This document shows positions 40,971 through 50,077 of a stretch of DNA of 64,000 nucleotides, one piece after another (the stretch's first letter is position 1; each line of letters begins with the position of its first letter). The notes under the pieces were generated by a model. The model was not told the origin of the DNA, made no database searches, and saw only the letters and a program-made list of their open reading frames with translations. The stretch comes from JBMOMT01 sp049324835 (GTDB taxonomy: Bacteria; Chloroflexota; Anaerolineae; CAYNKW01): contig JBMOMT010000036.1 of the NCBI GenBank assembly GCA_049324835.1, positions 35,985-99,984 of the forward strand, read 5' to 3'. A program made the translations under genes and the position numbers.

Positions 40971-42114
40971 TGAGCCACAGCTCCAGGTAGCTCTGAGCAA
41001 ATATCTTGGTCGGGCTGGTTATGAGGTGGTGACCGCCTCTTGTGGTGAGGAGGCCATACAACTGTTGCAGCATGTCAGCCCAGACCTGATCATTTGCGAT
41101 ATCATGATGCCTGGCATGAACGGTCTGGATTTGCGCCAGCAGCTCGATCAGGACCCCGATCTAAAAAACACACCGTTCATCTTTTTGACCGCCAAAGGCC
41201 AGCTCCGCGATCGTCTGGAAGGGCTGCACGTCGGCGCCGACGACTATGTCGTCAAACCTTTTGAGCCGGCCGAATTGGAGGCGCGGATTGAAGCGTTGCT
41301 GCGCCGTGTGGCGCGCCATCGTGATGCCGCCGCGCAGAGTGTGGAGGATCTGAAAGACAATATCCTGGCTAACGTGACGCACGAGCTACGCACGCCCATG
41401 GCGGTGGTGCGCAGCACGTTGGAGCTGATGCTGGAAGGGGCATTCGGCTCGGATGTGGTCCAGGAGCACACGTTCCTGGCGCGGGCGCTGGAGAGCACAC
41501 GCAGCCTGCAAAGACTGATCGATAACCTGTTGTTGATCGCCTCGCTGGACGACAAAGAGCTCGAGTTGTTCCTCTCTTCGTTTTCGGTGCAGGCGTTGTT
41601 ACAACAGAGCCGGATCAAACTCTCGCACGTCAACCCGGAGCGTCGGGTGATCCTTCATCGACCGGAGCCGCCCGATCTGACCGTGTGCGCCGACCGGCGA
41701 TTTCTGGAGATGGTGTTGGGTCAACTGTTGGACAACGCCGATCGATTCTCACCCGCCGAAGGGACGATCGAAGTCATGGCCGGCGCGCGCGACGAGGGTG
41801 TCTTTGTCACCGTCGCCGACCGCGGCGAGGGCATTGCGCCCGCACATCTGCCGCACATTTTCCGTCGTTTTTACCAGGCCGACATGTCCTCTACCCGGGC
41901 TCACAGTGGGCTTGGCTGCGGCTTGTTTCTGGTCAAAGTGCTGGTTGAGGCTCATGGCGGGCGGGTGGAGGTTGATTCGCAACCAGGCAAAGGCAGTCGC
42001 TTTACCATCTGGCTGCCACGAGATCTGCCGGAGGGCCTTTTCACTGTCACCGAGTTGGCTGCAACAAAAAACGTGCGCCAGCCTGAAACTGGCGGCCAGG
42101 GAGCAAAACGATGA
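40942..42114 (+). CDS. Response-regulator/histidine-kinase hybrid (receiver first)
   Basis: A 390-residue protein with an N-terminal receiver domain (ILLIDDEPQLQVAL, phosphoacceptor Asp in DLIICDIMMPGMNG at about residue 53, Lys in DYVVKPFEPAEL). It is followed by HisKA (ILANVTHELRTPMAVVRSTL, about 140) and HATPase (LGQLLDNADRFSP, VADRGEGIAP, GLGCGLFLVKVL). A receiver before the kinase indicates a phosphorelay intermediate fed by the preceding kinase. Start codon ATG 40942 overlaps the end of the upstream gene by 29 bp. It ends in an ATGA overlap with the osmC-like gene. Confidence 0.93.
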   Translation: MSVQILLIDDEPQLQVALSKYLGRAGYEVVTASCGEEAIQLLQHVSPDLIICDIMMPGMNGLDLRQQLDQDPDLKNTPFIFLTAKGQLRDRLEGLHVGADDYVVKPFEPAELEARIEALLRRVARHRDAAAQSVEDLKDNILANVTHELRTPMAVVRSTLELMLEGAFGSDVVQEHTFLARALESTRSLQRLIDNLLLIASLDDKELELFLSSFSVQALLQQSRIKLSHVNPERRVILHRPEPPDLTVCADRRFLEMVLGQLLDNADRFSPAEGTIEVMAGARDEGVFVTVADRGEGIAPAHLPHIFRRFYQADMSSTRAHSGLGCGLFLVKVLVEAHGGRVEVDSQPGKGSRFTIWLPRDLPEGLFTVTELAATKNVRQPETGGQGAKR

Positions 42115-42536
42115 CCATGCAGGTAAAAGCCGTTTGGGTGAGTGGGCGACAATTCGTCGGCGAGAGTGGATCGGGCCACGCGCTGGTGATGGATGCCTCG
42201 AGCAGGGCAGACGGGCGCAACACGGGGCCATCGCCCATGGAGATGCTGTTGTTGGGCATGGCCGGCTGCACCGGCATCGACGTGGTCTCGATTCTGGAAA
42301 GGGGGCGTCACCATGTCAGCGGCGTCGAGGTGGCGGTCGAGGCCGAGCGCGCGCCAGAAGCGCCCATGGTGTTTACCTGCATCAACGTCAGTTATACCGT
42401 GCGTGGCAAGAATCTGTCGGAAAAGGCGGTCAAGCGGGCCATCGAGCTGTCCGAGAACCGTTATTGCTCGGCGTCGATCATGTTGGGCAAGACAGCCGAG
42501 ATTCACACCCGCTACACGATCCTGGAGGAAACCTAG
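42111..42536 (+). CDS. OsmC/Ohr-family peroxiredoxin-like protein (YhfA type)
   Basis: A 141-residue cytosolic protein of the OsmC fold that reduces organic hydroperoxides or binds small thiol-reactive compounds. The two signature cysteines are in GMAGCTGIDVVSIL (about residue 52) and ENRYCSASIMLG (about 121). The GPSPMEMLLLGMAGCTG block is typical of the YhfA branch. Its ATG overlaps the stop of the signalling hybrid (ATGA), suggesting that oxidative-stress signalling and detoxification are linked. Confidence 0.92.
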   Translation: MTMQVKAVWVSGRQFVGESGSGHALVMDASSRADGRNTGPSPMEMLLLGMAGCTGIDVVSILERGRHHVSGVEVAVEAERAPEAPMVFTCINVSYTVRGKNLSEKAVKRAIELSENRYCSASIMLGKTAEIHTRYTILEET

Positions 42537-42547
42537 CACCTGCCTCA

Positions 42548-42577
42548 GCGGAATCCCGAACACGTTCAGGATTCCGC
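42548..42577. terminator. Hairpin between convergent genes
   Basis: GCGGAATCC and GGATTCCGC form a 9-bp stem extended by GAAC/GTTC. It has no T run. A related sequence (GGAATCCCGAAC...GTTCGGG) occurs at about 56703-56724, so this may also be a small dispersed repeat. Confidence 0.55.
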
Positions 42578-42588
42578 ACCGAGAACTC

Positions 42589-43590
42589 TTACAGCTCGAC
42601 TTCCTCGGCTTCGGCGAGGATATCGGCCTGGCGCAGCCCTTCCACCGAGAGGGGCGGCGCTTTTTTGCGCCGCTCGCGGGCATAGGCCGCCAGCATCGCC
42701 AGCACGGGCAGGGCTACTGCCAGAGCCAGGTACGGCCCGGCAGGCAGACGCGGCGAGGCCGAAAAACGATCCAGGTTGAACAGGCAGACTGTGAGGGCCA
42801 GCCAGACGGTGGCAAAGTTGGGTAGTGGATCGCCGGAGTGGATGAGGCGCAGGCCAGAGGTGCGTCGCCGGCTAAAAGGCCACCACAGGTTGCTGCCCAT
42901 GTGGCCCAGTTGATCCTGCAACACATGAACGGCCATCCCCAGGCCGATGGCAACCCCGAACACCGGCCCCAGCAACAGCCATGCAATCGATCCTAGCATG
43001 GCTGCCAGCGTCAACGAGTGGCTCCAACGGCGATGCCACGGCAAAAAGGTGACGTGCAGCGCGCTGCCCTGCCGCTCGAAGCGTAAGCAGGGGCCGCTCA
43101 AGATATCGATCCTCGTTTCGGCGTCGTAGGTCTGCACCAACGGCACACCGACAACCGCCCGGCCCAGGCGCGCGGTGGGGTGATCGCTTTCGGGGTAGGC
43201 CACCTGTGCCGTGGAAACGACCGGCCCCGGCCTCACGATCACCTCGCCCATTTCCGGCTCCAGGCGCACGGTGTACTGTCGCCAGCGATCGCTGCCCAGT
43301 TGCAGGCTGTGAAGCTGCACCGTTTGGGGCCGACCGGTTTCGAAGGCGGTTTTCATGGCCGCCGCCACCCGCCCGGCGATCGCCTGGGCGTCGAAACCGG
43401 CCTCTGTCGGTGCGATCTCGTCGTCCAGTTTCTCCAGGTAGCGGGCAAATTTAAAATCGAGCGTATCCGGCAGCAGGGCAAACGCCCCCGCCAGCGCCAG
43501 CGCCAGCGATCCACCTTTTGCCGCCGTCACCGCTGCCGGGAAAAAACTGGCAGCCGCCACGCCAGAGATGAAATGGGCGATCCCTTTCAC
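42589..43590 (-). CDS. YdjM/DUF457-like membrane-bound putative metal-dependent hydrolase
   Basis: A 333-residue membrane protein. It starts with the family's N-terminal helix and His (KGIAHFISGVAAASF), followed by LALAGAFALLPDTLDFKFAR, HRRWSHSLTLAAML (about residue 190) and MAVHVLQDQLGHMGSNL (about 235). These His/Asp-rich membrane-edge motifs are typical of YdjM-type proteins. An unusual soluble insertion (residues about 55-175) separates the first two motifs. The start is GTG 43590 with AAAGG eight bases upstream, 4 bp after the ketopantoate-reductase-like gene. The substrate is unknown. Confidence 0.75.
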   Translation of the reverse strand: MKGIAHFISGVAAASFFPAAVTAAKGGSLALALAGAFALLPDTLDFKFARYLEKLDDEIAPTEAGFDAQAIAGRVAAAMKTAFETGRPQTVQLHSLQLGSDRWRQYTVRLEPEMGEVIVRPGPVVSTAQVAYPESDHPTARLGRAVVGVPLVQTYDAETRIDILSGPCLRFERQGSALHVTFLPWHRRWSHSLTLAAMLGSIAWLLLGPVFGVAIGLGMAVHVLQDQLGHMGSNLWWPFSRRRTSGLRLIHSGDPLPNFATVWLALTVCLFNLDRFSASPRLPAGPYLALAVALPVLAMLAAYARERRKKAPPLSVEGLRQADILAEAEEVEL

Positions 43591-43594
43591 CGGC

Positions 43595-44599
43595 TCAACC
43601 TTTCAACAGCTCCAGGTTCGATAGCTCTTGCTGGCGTTTGCCCTGTTCGATATCGTGGATGAGCGTGATCAGGCGGCCGGTGAGCGGCGCCGGCGCGCCT
43701 GCCTGAGCGCCGATTTCCACCACCGGCCCCAGCAGCGGATCGACCTCGGTGCGCCGCTTGCGCACGGCCAGATCGCGCCAGATGCCGCTGTGAGTTTTGG
43801 CCGAGCAGCGGTTAAAAGCCACCATGTCATCCAGCGAGCGCAGCGATACGGCCCGATCGGTGCCGGGCATAAAGGCCAGAGGGTCAAAGCCGTTGAACGC
43901 CTCCGGCCTGACGCCCTGGCTCTGGGCGACACTCAGCACCTCCTGGCCCAGCGCGATGAACAACTCGCGATGTTCGGGCGCGGCCAGCGCGTCGGCAATA
44001 GATTCGTTGGTGAGGGCCGTGGCAAACAGCATGGCGCCGTAGGCCAGTTTGCCCCACAAAAAGCCCCAGATGTTGGGCGTGACGATGGCCTCCGGCTCGA
44101 AATCCAAAAAGGCGCGGTGCAGCTCTTTCAGGCGCGGGGTGATGGCTCCATCCAGCTCGCCCAACACCACCGCGCCGCGACCGCCAAAGAGGATGCGCCC
44201 TGGCTCCAGATAATCGGCGCCCAAGTTGACAAAACAACCCACCGTGCGCTCGCGCCCGACGATTCCGGCAATGACCGATTCGTTCAGCCCGTTTTGCGCC
44301 GAGACCACGTAACCGTCCGGTTGCAGGTGCGGCAGCAGCGATCGGGCGGCGGCCTGAGTGTCCTGCGCCTTGACGCACAGCAGAATCGTCCGGTACTGGC
44401 CCTGCACCGCATCCGGCGTCAGGGCTGGCGCGCGGACGGTGAATTCGTCGATGGGGCCGCTGATGGTCAATCCCCTTGTATTGATGGCCTCCACGTGTGC
44501 TGCGGCCAGATCGACGAGTGTGATGTCGTGACCGGCGCGCGCCAGGTAAGCGCCGATGGTGCCGCCGATGGCTCCAGTTCCCCAGATGAGCAGTTTCAC
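43595..44599 (-). CDS. Ketopantoate reductase (ApbA/PanE)-family enzyme
   Basis: A 334-residue NADPH-dependent 2-oxoacid reductase. It has the N-terminal dinucleotide site GTGAIGGTIGAYLARAG (residues about 7-23), VKAQDTQAA (about 80), AQNGLNESV and the catalytic Lys segment WGFLWGKLAYGAM (about 182), followed by the helical C-terminal domain. The length fits PanE, but the operon (MFS, TctA-like permease) suggests another 2-oxoacid may be the substrate. GTG 44599 is chosen as the start because it has GGAGG upstream and gives the usual VKLLIWGTG start; an ATG six codons upstream is the alternative. Confidence 0.88.
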   Translation of the reverse strand: MKLLIWGTGAIGGTIGAYLARAGHDITLVDLAAAHVEAINTRGLTISGPIDEFTVRAPALTPDAVQGQYRTILLCVKAQDTQAAARSLLPHLQPDGYVVSAQNGLNESVIAGIVGRERTVGCFVNLGADYLEPGRILFGGRGAVVLGELDGAITPRLKELHRAFLDFEPEAIVTPNIWGFLWGKLAYGAMLFATALTNESIADALAAPEHRELFIALGQEVLSVAQSQGVRPEAFNGFDPLAFMPGTDRAVSLRSLDDMVAFNRCSAKTHSGIWRDLAVRKRRTEVDPLLGPVVEIGAQAGAPAPLTGRLITLIHDIEQGKRQQELSNLELLKG

Positions 44600-44620
44600 C
44601 TTTTCAAATTCCTCCATAAA

Positions 44621-45940
44621 TCACAACAATCCCAGCCAGCCGGCCACGGTGTTGCTCGCGCCAAACATGTTCAGCGTGATGGGCAACAGCAACACGCCCA
44701 TGCAGTTCATGCGCCGCGAGCCCCACAGCACCGGGATGAGACCGATGCCGCTGGCTGCCACGCAGACCAGCAGCCCGCCTGGCCCGGTGAGGCCGAGCAC
44801 GACGGTCAGCAGCAGGCCCAATGTCGCCAGGCTCACCGAGCGATAGCGCCATCGTTTCATCAAAACGATAATCCCTCTCGACAGCCCCAGCAGCAGAAAA
44901 AAGGCCGCGCCCCCGGCCAGCATCACGGCGGCGGTTGCCAGTAGATGCCAGGTGGGGCCGTGGGCGCTGAAAAGCGTGCTCAGCGTCCAGGCCATGCCGC
45001 CGCGTGTCAGGTGTAGCCCTGGCACAAAAAACAGCAACAGACCACCCACGTAATAGACGACCTTGCTCGCGCCTTGTGAGATCAGAAACAGCCGATCGTC
45101 TCGCTGCGCCGTGGCGTGTCCGGCCAAAAAGCCGCCGATGCCGCCTGTGACCACCGGAAAAAAGGCGGCGAACAGCCCCCCCATCGCGCCGGCTGCCACC
45201 CCCCGCGCCACCTGTCCTGGCGTCACATCCACCGACGCGCTCAGGTGCTGGGGCGGTATCTCGATGCGAGCCAGCAGGTTCTGTACGATCCACGGCACGG
45301 CAAACAGCCCCACAAAGGCCGGCAGCAACCCCTGATAGGCCATATCGACCGGCACCGGGCTGCGGTACATCAAGATCAAACCCAACAGGCCGGCGAGCAG
45401 GAACGTGATCAGGCCCGCCGCCAACGAGACCCACGCCTCGGCCAGTTTGCCCCAGGCAGTGGGGGCGCGGTCGGTGCCTTTGGGCCACTCGGACATGAGC
45501 ATGTAGGCGATGACGGCCGCCAGGATCCAGGGCACGTGAGGTTGCAGGATGGCCTGCAGCGGCGGCAACAGCCGCGAGGCGAACGGGGCCAGCAGCGCCA
45601 GCACCACTATCCCACCCAGACTGCCCAGTCCGGTCAATACCACTGCTTCGTAGCCTCGACGTTGCATCAGGTATTTTTGCGCCGGTAATATCACAAAGAG
45701 GGTGCTGTCGTCGGGGGCGGCGAAAAAGACGCCCGGCACGGTGTTGACCACAGCGTAGCCGGTGACCAGGCCCAAAAAGAGAAAGGCGGTTGCCTCTGGC
45801 GATAGAAAATCGGTTGCGCCCGCGCCGAGCAGGATCAGCAGCCCGGCCACGTTATAGATGTGCAGCGCCGGGACGCAGGCCAGCAGCGAGGCCAGCACAG
45901 CGCCAGCCAGGGCATAGAGCAGCAGGATCGAATCGTTCAT
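44621..45940 (-). CDS. TctA-family (COG1784-like) membrane permease
   Basis: A 439-residue integral membrane protein with ten or more helices. The first segment, LLACVPALHIYNVAGLL, matches the GLLPGLHxNxVA signature of the single-component TctA-like family (COG1784), which is known mostly from archaea. VPGVFFAAPDDSTLFVILPAQ (about residue 70) is a second conserved block. It probably moves a carboxylate, but no periplasmic TctC or small TctB subunit is present. Its ATG overlaps the stop of the upstream MFS gene (ATGA), and the 2-oxoacid reductase follows 21 bp later. Confidence 0.78.
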   Translation of the reverse strand: MNDSILLLYALAGAVLASLLACVPALHIYNVAGLLILLGAGATDFLSPEATAFLFLGLVTGYAVVNTVPGVFFAAPDDSTLFVILPAQKYLMQRRGYEAVVLTGLGSLGGIVVLALLAPFASRLLPPLQAILQPHVPWILAAVIAYMLMSEWPKGTDRAPTAWGKLAEAWVSLAAGLITFLLAGLLGLILMYRSPVPVDMAYQGLLPAFVGLFAVPWIVQNLLARIEIPPQHLSASVDVTPGQVARGVAAGAMGGLFAAFFPVVTGGIGGFLAGHATAQRDDRLFLISQGASKVVYYVGGLLLFFVPGLHLTRGGMAWTLSTLFSAHGPTWHLLATAAVMLAGGAAFFLLLGLSRGIIVLMKRWRYRSVSLATLGLLLTVVLGLTGPGGLLVCVAASGIGLIPVLWGSRRMNCMGVLLLPITLNMFGASNTVAGWLGLL

Positions 45941-47151
45941 AGCGGGGCGGCTTTCCGGGCGGGCGCCTCCAACAAGGCCCACAACACCCCGGCACACACG
46001 GCCAATACCACGCCATTGGCCACAAAAGGTGCATGCGGGCCGATGGCCTCGTAGAGCCAGCCCCCCATCAGCGGCCCCACCGTCGTCCCCAGGCCGGCGG
46101 CCAGCGTATACAGCCCATACGCCCGGCCGCGTTGATCGCCGCCGGTCAGATCGGCCACCAACGCCTGTTCGGCGGGATCGCCGGCGGCGTAACACAGCGC
46201 CTGTAGCGCCCACAGCGCCGCCAGCCCGGCCAGGCTGGCCAGACCCGGAATGAAAAACGAGCTGGCTGCCGCCACTGCCATGCCGAGCACCATCGAGGGC
46301 TTGCGGCCAAAACGATCGGCCAACGCGCCCAACCGGGTGGGCAAAACGGCCCAGACGGTGGCGGCGGGCAGGTAGGCCCAGGCCAGAGCATCGATCCCAA
46401 CAGCCAGTTTTTGCTGCAAAAAGATCATCAGGATCGGCGAGAGCATGGCCCACGAGGCGCCGGTGACGGCGGTCACTGTCAGCAGCAGCACCCAGGGCCG
46501 CGACCAGACGATGGGACTGGGGCTGTGCGGATCGCCCGCCGTCCCCGGGTTGGTCTCTGGCAGGCTACGCCAGGCCAGCAGCGCTGCCAACAGGCAGACG
46601 ATGCCGTACACGGAAAACAGGAGCATCCATCTCGCGCCGATAGTCGAGGATGGGCTCGCGCTGATCTCCTGGCCCGACAGATGAATCTCAAAGCCGCCCA
46701 ACAGGATTGCAAAGCCGATAAAGGTGCCCAGGATGGCCCCCTGGTTGGAAGCCTGATCCACGCCGCCAAAGGCGCGCCCCCGGGCGTCCTCTCCGGCCAC
46801 GTCGGCGGTGATGGCCCTGGCCGAGAGCCACAGAAAAGAAGAGGCCGCCCCCTGAAAGAGCCTGGCCACGACGATGCCCCACACCTGCTCGATCAGCGCA
46901 AAGGCAAACATGGTCGCTGCATAACCGATCAGCCCGGCGAGGAAAAACGGCCGCCGCCCGTAACGATCCAGGGCCGCGCCGACCACCGGGCGCAGCAGGA
47001 CGGTCATCAGCGAAAAGGCCGAGAAGAAAAGACCGATCTCCACGGCATTGGCGCCGATCTCCTGGCCATAGATGGGCAAGGCAAAGTGAAGGATGCCAAA
47101 CGGCAGCGAGATCAAAAGGATGGCTCGACGGAGGGTGGCCAACGTCTTCAC
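45937..47151 (-). CDS. MFS transporter
   Basis: A 404-residue major facilitator with about twelve helices. Motif A is clear in the first half (GAALDRYGRRPFFLAGL, about residues 59-75) and recurs in the second (GALADRFGRKPSMVLG, about 275). The substrate is unknown; the arrangement is that of drug/metabolite proton antiporters. The start is GTG 47151, overlapping the stop of the OB-repeat gene (GTGA). It is coupled downstream to the TctA-like permease by ATGA. Confidence 0.9.
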   Translation of the reverse strand: MKTLATLRRAILLISLPFGILHFALPIYGQEIGANAVEIGLFFSAFSLMTVLLRPVVGAALDRYGRRPFFLAGLIGYAATMFAFALIEQVWGIVVARLFQGAASSFLWLSARAITADVAGEDARGRAFGGVDQASNQGAILGTFIGFAILLGGFEIHLSGQEISASPSSTIGARWMLLFSVYGIVCLLAALLAWRSLPETNPGTAGDPHSPSPIVWSRPWVLLLTVTAVTGASWAMLSPILMIFLQQKLAVGIDALAWAYLPAATVWAVLPTRLGALADRFGRKPSMVLGMAVAAASSFFIPGLASLAGLAALWALQALCYAAGDPAEQALVADLTGGDQRGRAYGLYTLAAGLGTTVGPLMGGWLYEAIGPHAPFVANGVVLAVCAGVLWALLEAPARKAAPL

Positions 47152-49649
47152 GGGTTTTCTCCTGCCTCGAGCACGTGCACGTCGAACGGCAGCCGCGGTA
47201 TTATCTGGAGTGTGCCTTTGTATTCACCCACCTGCCCCACGGCCCGCACCTGTGCTCCCTGGAGCAGGCGGTCCCGTTCCGGCGCGCGGTCGGCCACGAT
47301 CTGCCACAACAGCAGCATCACCTCGCCGCTGCCGTCGCTCAGGTAGATGCGCAGGCCGCTGCTGAACGGCTCCACGCGGCTGACAGCGCCTTCGATTTCG
47401 ACCAGCGCGCCGGCGTCGGCGGCGCTCAGGCTGCCGATCTGGCGCTGCGGGGCGTCTGGCCCGGCGCCCGCGCTCTCGATGGCGATGTCGCCGGCGGCGG
47501 CAGGCGCGATCTGCACCTCGCCATCGTAGGTCCCGATCTGGCCGCTGACGCGCACCGTCGCGCCTGTGTTGAGCCCGGCGACACCGGCCACAGCGTCGTA
47601 GACGTCGCCCCACAGCAGCAAGACGATCTGCCCCGTGCCGTCGTCGAGGGTAAATTTAAAGCCGCTCGCAAAATTGGCCGCCGCGATCACCTGGCCGCGC
47701 AGGGTGAGGGTTTCGCCTGTGCGCCCGGCGTCGACCTGGCCGATCGGCGTGGTGAGATCGGGGGTGGGGCTGGGTGTGTGGCTGGGGGTGGGCGTCGGCG
47801 TTGGGGTGGGACTCGGCGCCGGTGTGGGCGTGACGCATTCGGTGCCGCAGCCGCCAGGACATTCGCCGGGACAATAATAGACCTCACCCTCCCGGCAGGG
47901 CGGGAGTGTGCAAACGGGCTGAGGGGTGGCCGTTGGCGGCTCCACAGGGGTGGCAGTGGGTGTGGGCGTGGCGGTGGGGCGGGCCAGCACAGAAATATCG
48001 CCGGCCGTGCGGGGGATGATTTCCAATTCGCCCAGGTATTCGCCGATCTGGCCGGTGACCTGAACCCGCGCCCCGGCGGGCAGGGCCTCGCCCAGAGCAT
48101 CGGCCACGTCCTGCCAGAGCAGCAGGGTGATCTGGCCGCTGCCGTCGTCCAGGGTGTATTTCACGCCTGCCGAAAAGGGTTGCGGCTCGCCGACAGCGCC
48201 GGCGAGGCTGACGGTCTGATCCAGATCGCGGGCGCCCAGGCGGGCGATGGGCACGGGCGTGGGTGCGGGCAGCGGCGCGTAGCCGGTGACGGTCAGGTCG
48301 GCGGCGCGGCGGGGGATGAGCTCCAGCTCGCCGCGGTATTCCGAGACCTCTCCCACCACGATCACCCGCGTGCCGGCGGCCAGCGTCTCGGCGGCTGCGA
48401 TCTCGTCGTAAACGCTTTGCCACAGCAGCAGCGTGATCTGCCCCGTGCCGTCGTCCAGCGCGAATTTGACGCCCGCAGAGAAAGGATCGACCCCGTGCAG
48501 CGTGCCCGAGATTTCCACCCGGCGGCCCACGTCTGCCGCCGAGAGAGCGCTCACGGCGGCGGCTTCCGGCGGCAGCGGGGCGGCGGCCAGCCGCACATCC
48601 ACCGGCAGCTCTGGGATCAGCTCCAGTTCACCCCGGTACTCGGCCAGTTCGCCGCAGACCCGCACCGCCGCGCCTGTTTCCAGCGGCGTGGTCGCCACCA
48701 GACTGTCGTAGAGGTCCTGCCACAGCAGCACGGTGATCTCGCCGCTGCCGTCGTCCAGGGTGAGTTTGACGCCGGCGGAAAAGGGCGCCACGTCGAGGAT
48801 GAATCCTTCCAGGCCGATCCAGCCGCCCGCGTCCTCCGGGCCGAGGGCTGAAATGGATCGCACCGGCGCGACGTCGGCGGTTTCGGGTAGAGGGGTGAGG
48901 TCGGCGGCGTCGGTGAGGGTGAGCTGGGCTGTCTCTTGGTAAAAGGTCACCGCGCCCTCGACCGCCACCGCCTGGCCGGGCGACAGGGGCGGCAGATCGC
49001 CGCTGAGGAGCAGCGTCTCCTGGGGCACCGCGATCTCGATGGCGCCGCTGGCATCGCGCAGGCCGATGAGGGTCAGCCCTTGGTAGGGCTCTCGCACCTG
49101 GCGCACCTGGCCGCGCAAACGCACGCGCTCCAACGCGCTGTAGGGATCGATCTCGGCGACCGTTCGGTCTATGGGGCTGGGTGAGGTGACGTGGAGCTGA
49201 TCGGCGGCGTTGATGGTCAACGAGACGAAATCCTGTCGCAGGCGTAGGGTTCCGGCCACGCTGACGCCGTCGCCCAGGGCGGGCACCTGACCGGAGGTCA
49301 GCAACTCATCGACCTGCTGCCGGTAGGCGGCGACATAGATCTCGCCGCTTTCATCGGCCAGCCAAAAGCCAAGTGAGCGGGTTTCAGGGTCGAAGGAAGG
49401 GCCGCGTGTGACCTGGCCCTGGAGGCGCACGTAGGCCAGGTTCATCGTCGCGCCCACCTGGCCGATGGGGATCGTCGGTGGCTGGGTGTGTCTGGCCAGC
49501 AGCCAGAGTAACAAAAGCCCCGCTACGGTCACGGTTACGGCGACGATCTGGATGGCGCGCAGCGCCAGCCGCTCGCCGAGGCGTGCGCCGCAGTGGGGAC
49601 ACGTATCACGCGGGCCGACAAACTGTCCGCAGCTCGGACAATGGCTCAC
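47148..49649 (-). CDS. Membrane-anchored protein with seven OB-fold repeats
   Basis: An 833-residue protein. A zinc ribbon (CPSCGQFVGPRDTCPHCGARL) starts the chain, then one membrane helix (IQIVAVTVTVAGLLLLWLLA), then seven OB-fold repeats of about 90 residues. Repeats 3-7 share PFSAGVKxTLDDGSGQITxLLWQ and end in GEYxGELEIIPR. Repeats 5 and 6 are separated by a Thr/Pro-rich linker with a Cys-rich segment (CTLPPCREGEVYYCPGECPG). The repeats should lie outside the membrane and may bind nucleic acid, glycan or another polymer. GTG 49649 with GAGGAAG at good spacing is preferred to the TTG 12 codons upstream. It heads a coupled operon with MFS and TctA-like transporters. Confidence 0.85.
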   Translation of the reverse strand: MSHCPSCGQFVGPRDTCPHCGARLGERLALRAIQIVAVTVTVAGLLLLWLLARHTQPPTIPIGQVGATMNLAYVRLQGQVTRGPSFDPETRSLGFWLADESGEIYVAAYRQQVDELLTSGQVPALGDGVSVAGTLRLRQDFVSLTINAADQLHVTSPSPIDRTVAEIDPYSALERVRLRGQVRQVREPYQGLTLIGLRDASGAIEIAVPQETLLLSGDLPPLSPGQAVAVEGAVTFYQETAQLTLTDAADLTPLPETADVAPVRSISALGPEDAGGWIGLEGFILDVAPFSAGVKLTLDDGSGEITVLLWQDLYDSLVATTPLETGAAVRVCGELAEYRGELELIPELPVDVRLAAAPLPPEAAAVSALSAADVGRRVEISGTLHGVDPFSAGVKFALDDGTGQITLLLWQSVYDEIAAAETLAAGTRVIVVGEVSEYRGELELIPRRAADLTVTGYAPLPAPTPVPIARLGARDLDQTVSLAGAVGEPQPFSAGVKYTLDDGSGQITLLLWQDVADALGEALPAGARVQVTGQIGEYLGELEIIPRTAGDISVLARPTATPTPTATPVEPPTATPQPVCTLPPCREGEVYYCPGECPGGCGTECVTPTPAPSPTPTPTPTPSHTPSPTPDLTTPIGQVDAGRTGETLTLRGQVIAAANFASGFKFTLDDGTGQIVLLLWGDVYDAVAGVAGLNTGATVRVSGQIGTYDGEVQIAPAAAGDIAIESAGAGPDAPQRQIGSLSAADAGALVEIEGAVSRVEPFSSGLRIYLSDGSGEVMLLLWQIVADRAPERDRLLQGAQVRAVGQVGEYKGTLQIIPRLPFDVHVLEAGENP

Positions 49650-49702
49650 GGGCTTCCTCGCGGGTGGGCTTGAAAAACGGCTCAAAGGGTTTGGTTCAGG
49701 AG

Positions 49703-49975
49703 TTACCAGTCCTCGTCGTCTTCATCTTCTTCGAGGTCGTCCAGGTCTTCGAGGTCGAAATCGAGTTCTTCATCCAGTGAATCCTCGTAGGCTTCGACGA
49801 TGCTCTCGTAGGCCGATTCACTGCAAGGGGTGAGGTTTTCCAACTCGACCATCTCGCCGCATTCGGGGCACATGGCCTCCAGGGTGTCGTTCTCTTCAAA
49901 TTCTTCTTCGCTGACGGCGTAGAGGAATTTGGCACCACAGGCGGTGCAGCGAGCCGAGGTCTTGTAGTACTTCAT
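49703..49975 (-). CDS. Small acidic zinc-ribbon protein
   Basis: A 90-residue protein: an N-terminal zinc ribbon (CTACGAKF, CPECGEMVELE) and a very acidic C-terminal half (DEELDFDLEDLDDLEEDEDD), rather like a small RNA polymerase or transcription-associated protein. ATG 49975 has AGAGGTG seven to nine bases upstream; the GTG three codons earlier overlaps that site and is rejected. It is 53 bp upstream of the OB-repeat gene on the same strand and probably co-transcribed. The function is unknown. Confidence 0.8.
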   Translation of the reverse strand: MKYYKTSARCTACGAKFLYAVSEEEFEENDTLEAMCPECGEMVELENLTPCSESAYESIVEAYEDSLDEELDFDLEDLDDLEEDEDDEDW

Positions 49976-50077
49976 GGTGTTCACCTCTCGTTGAGCCGTG
50001 TCTCCTTTTTCGTGTCGTGCTGTCTGGTCTGGTTCGCGGCAGGATTATAGCACGGCCAGGGGCAAATCGCAAGTGCC

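Noticed and set aside
47175..48851. A 558-residue open frame on the plus strand opposite the OB-repeat gene
   Set aside because: A low-complexity translation rich in Gly, Arg and Ala, caused by the repeats on the other strand.
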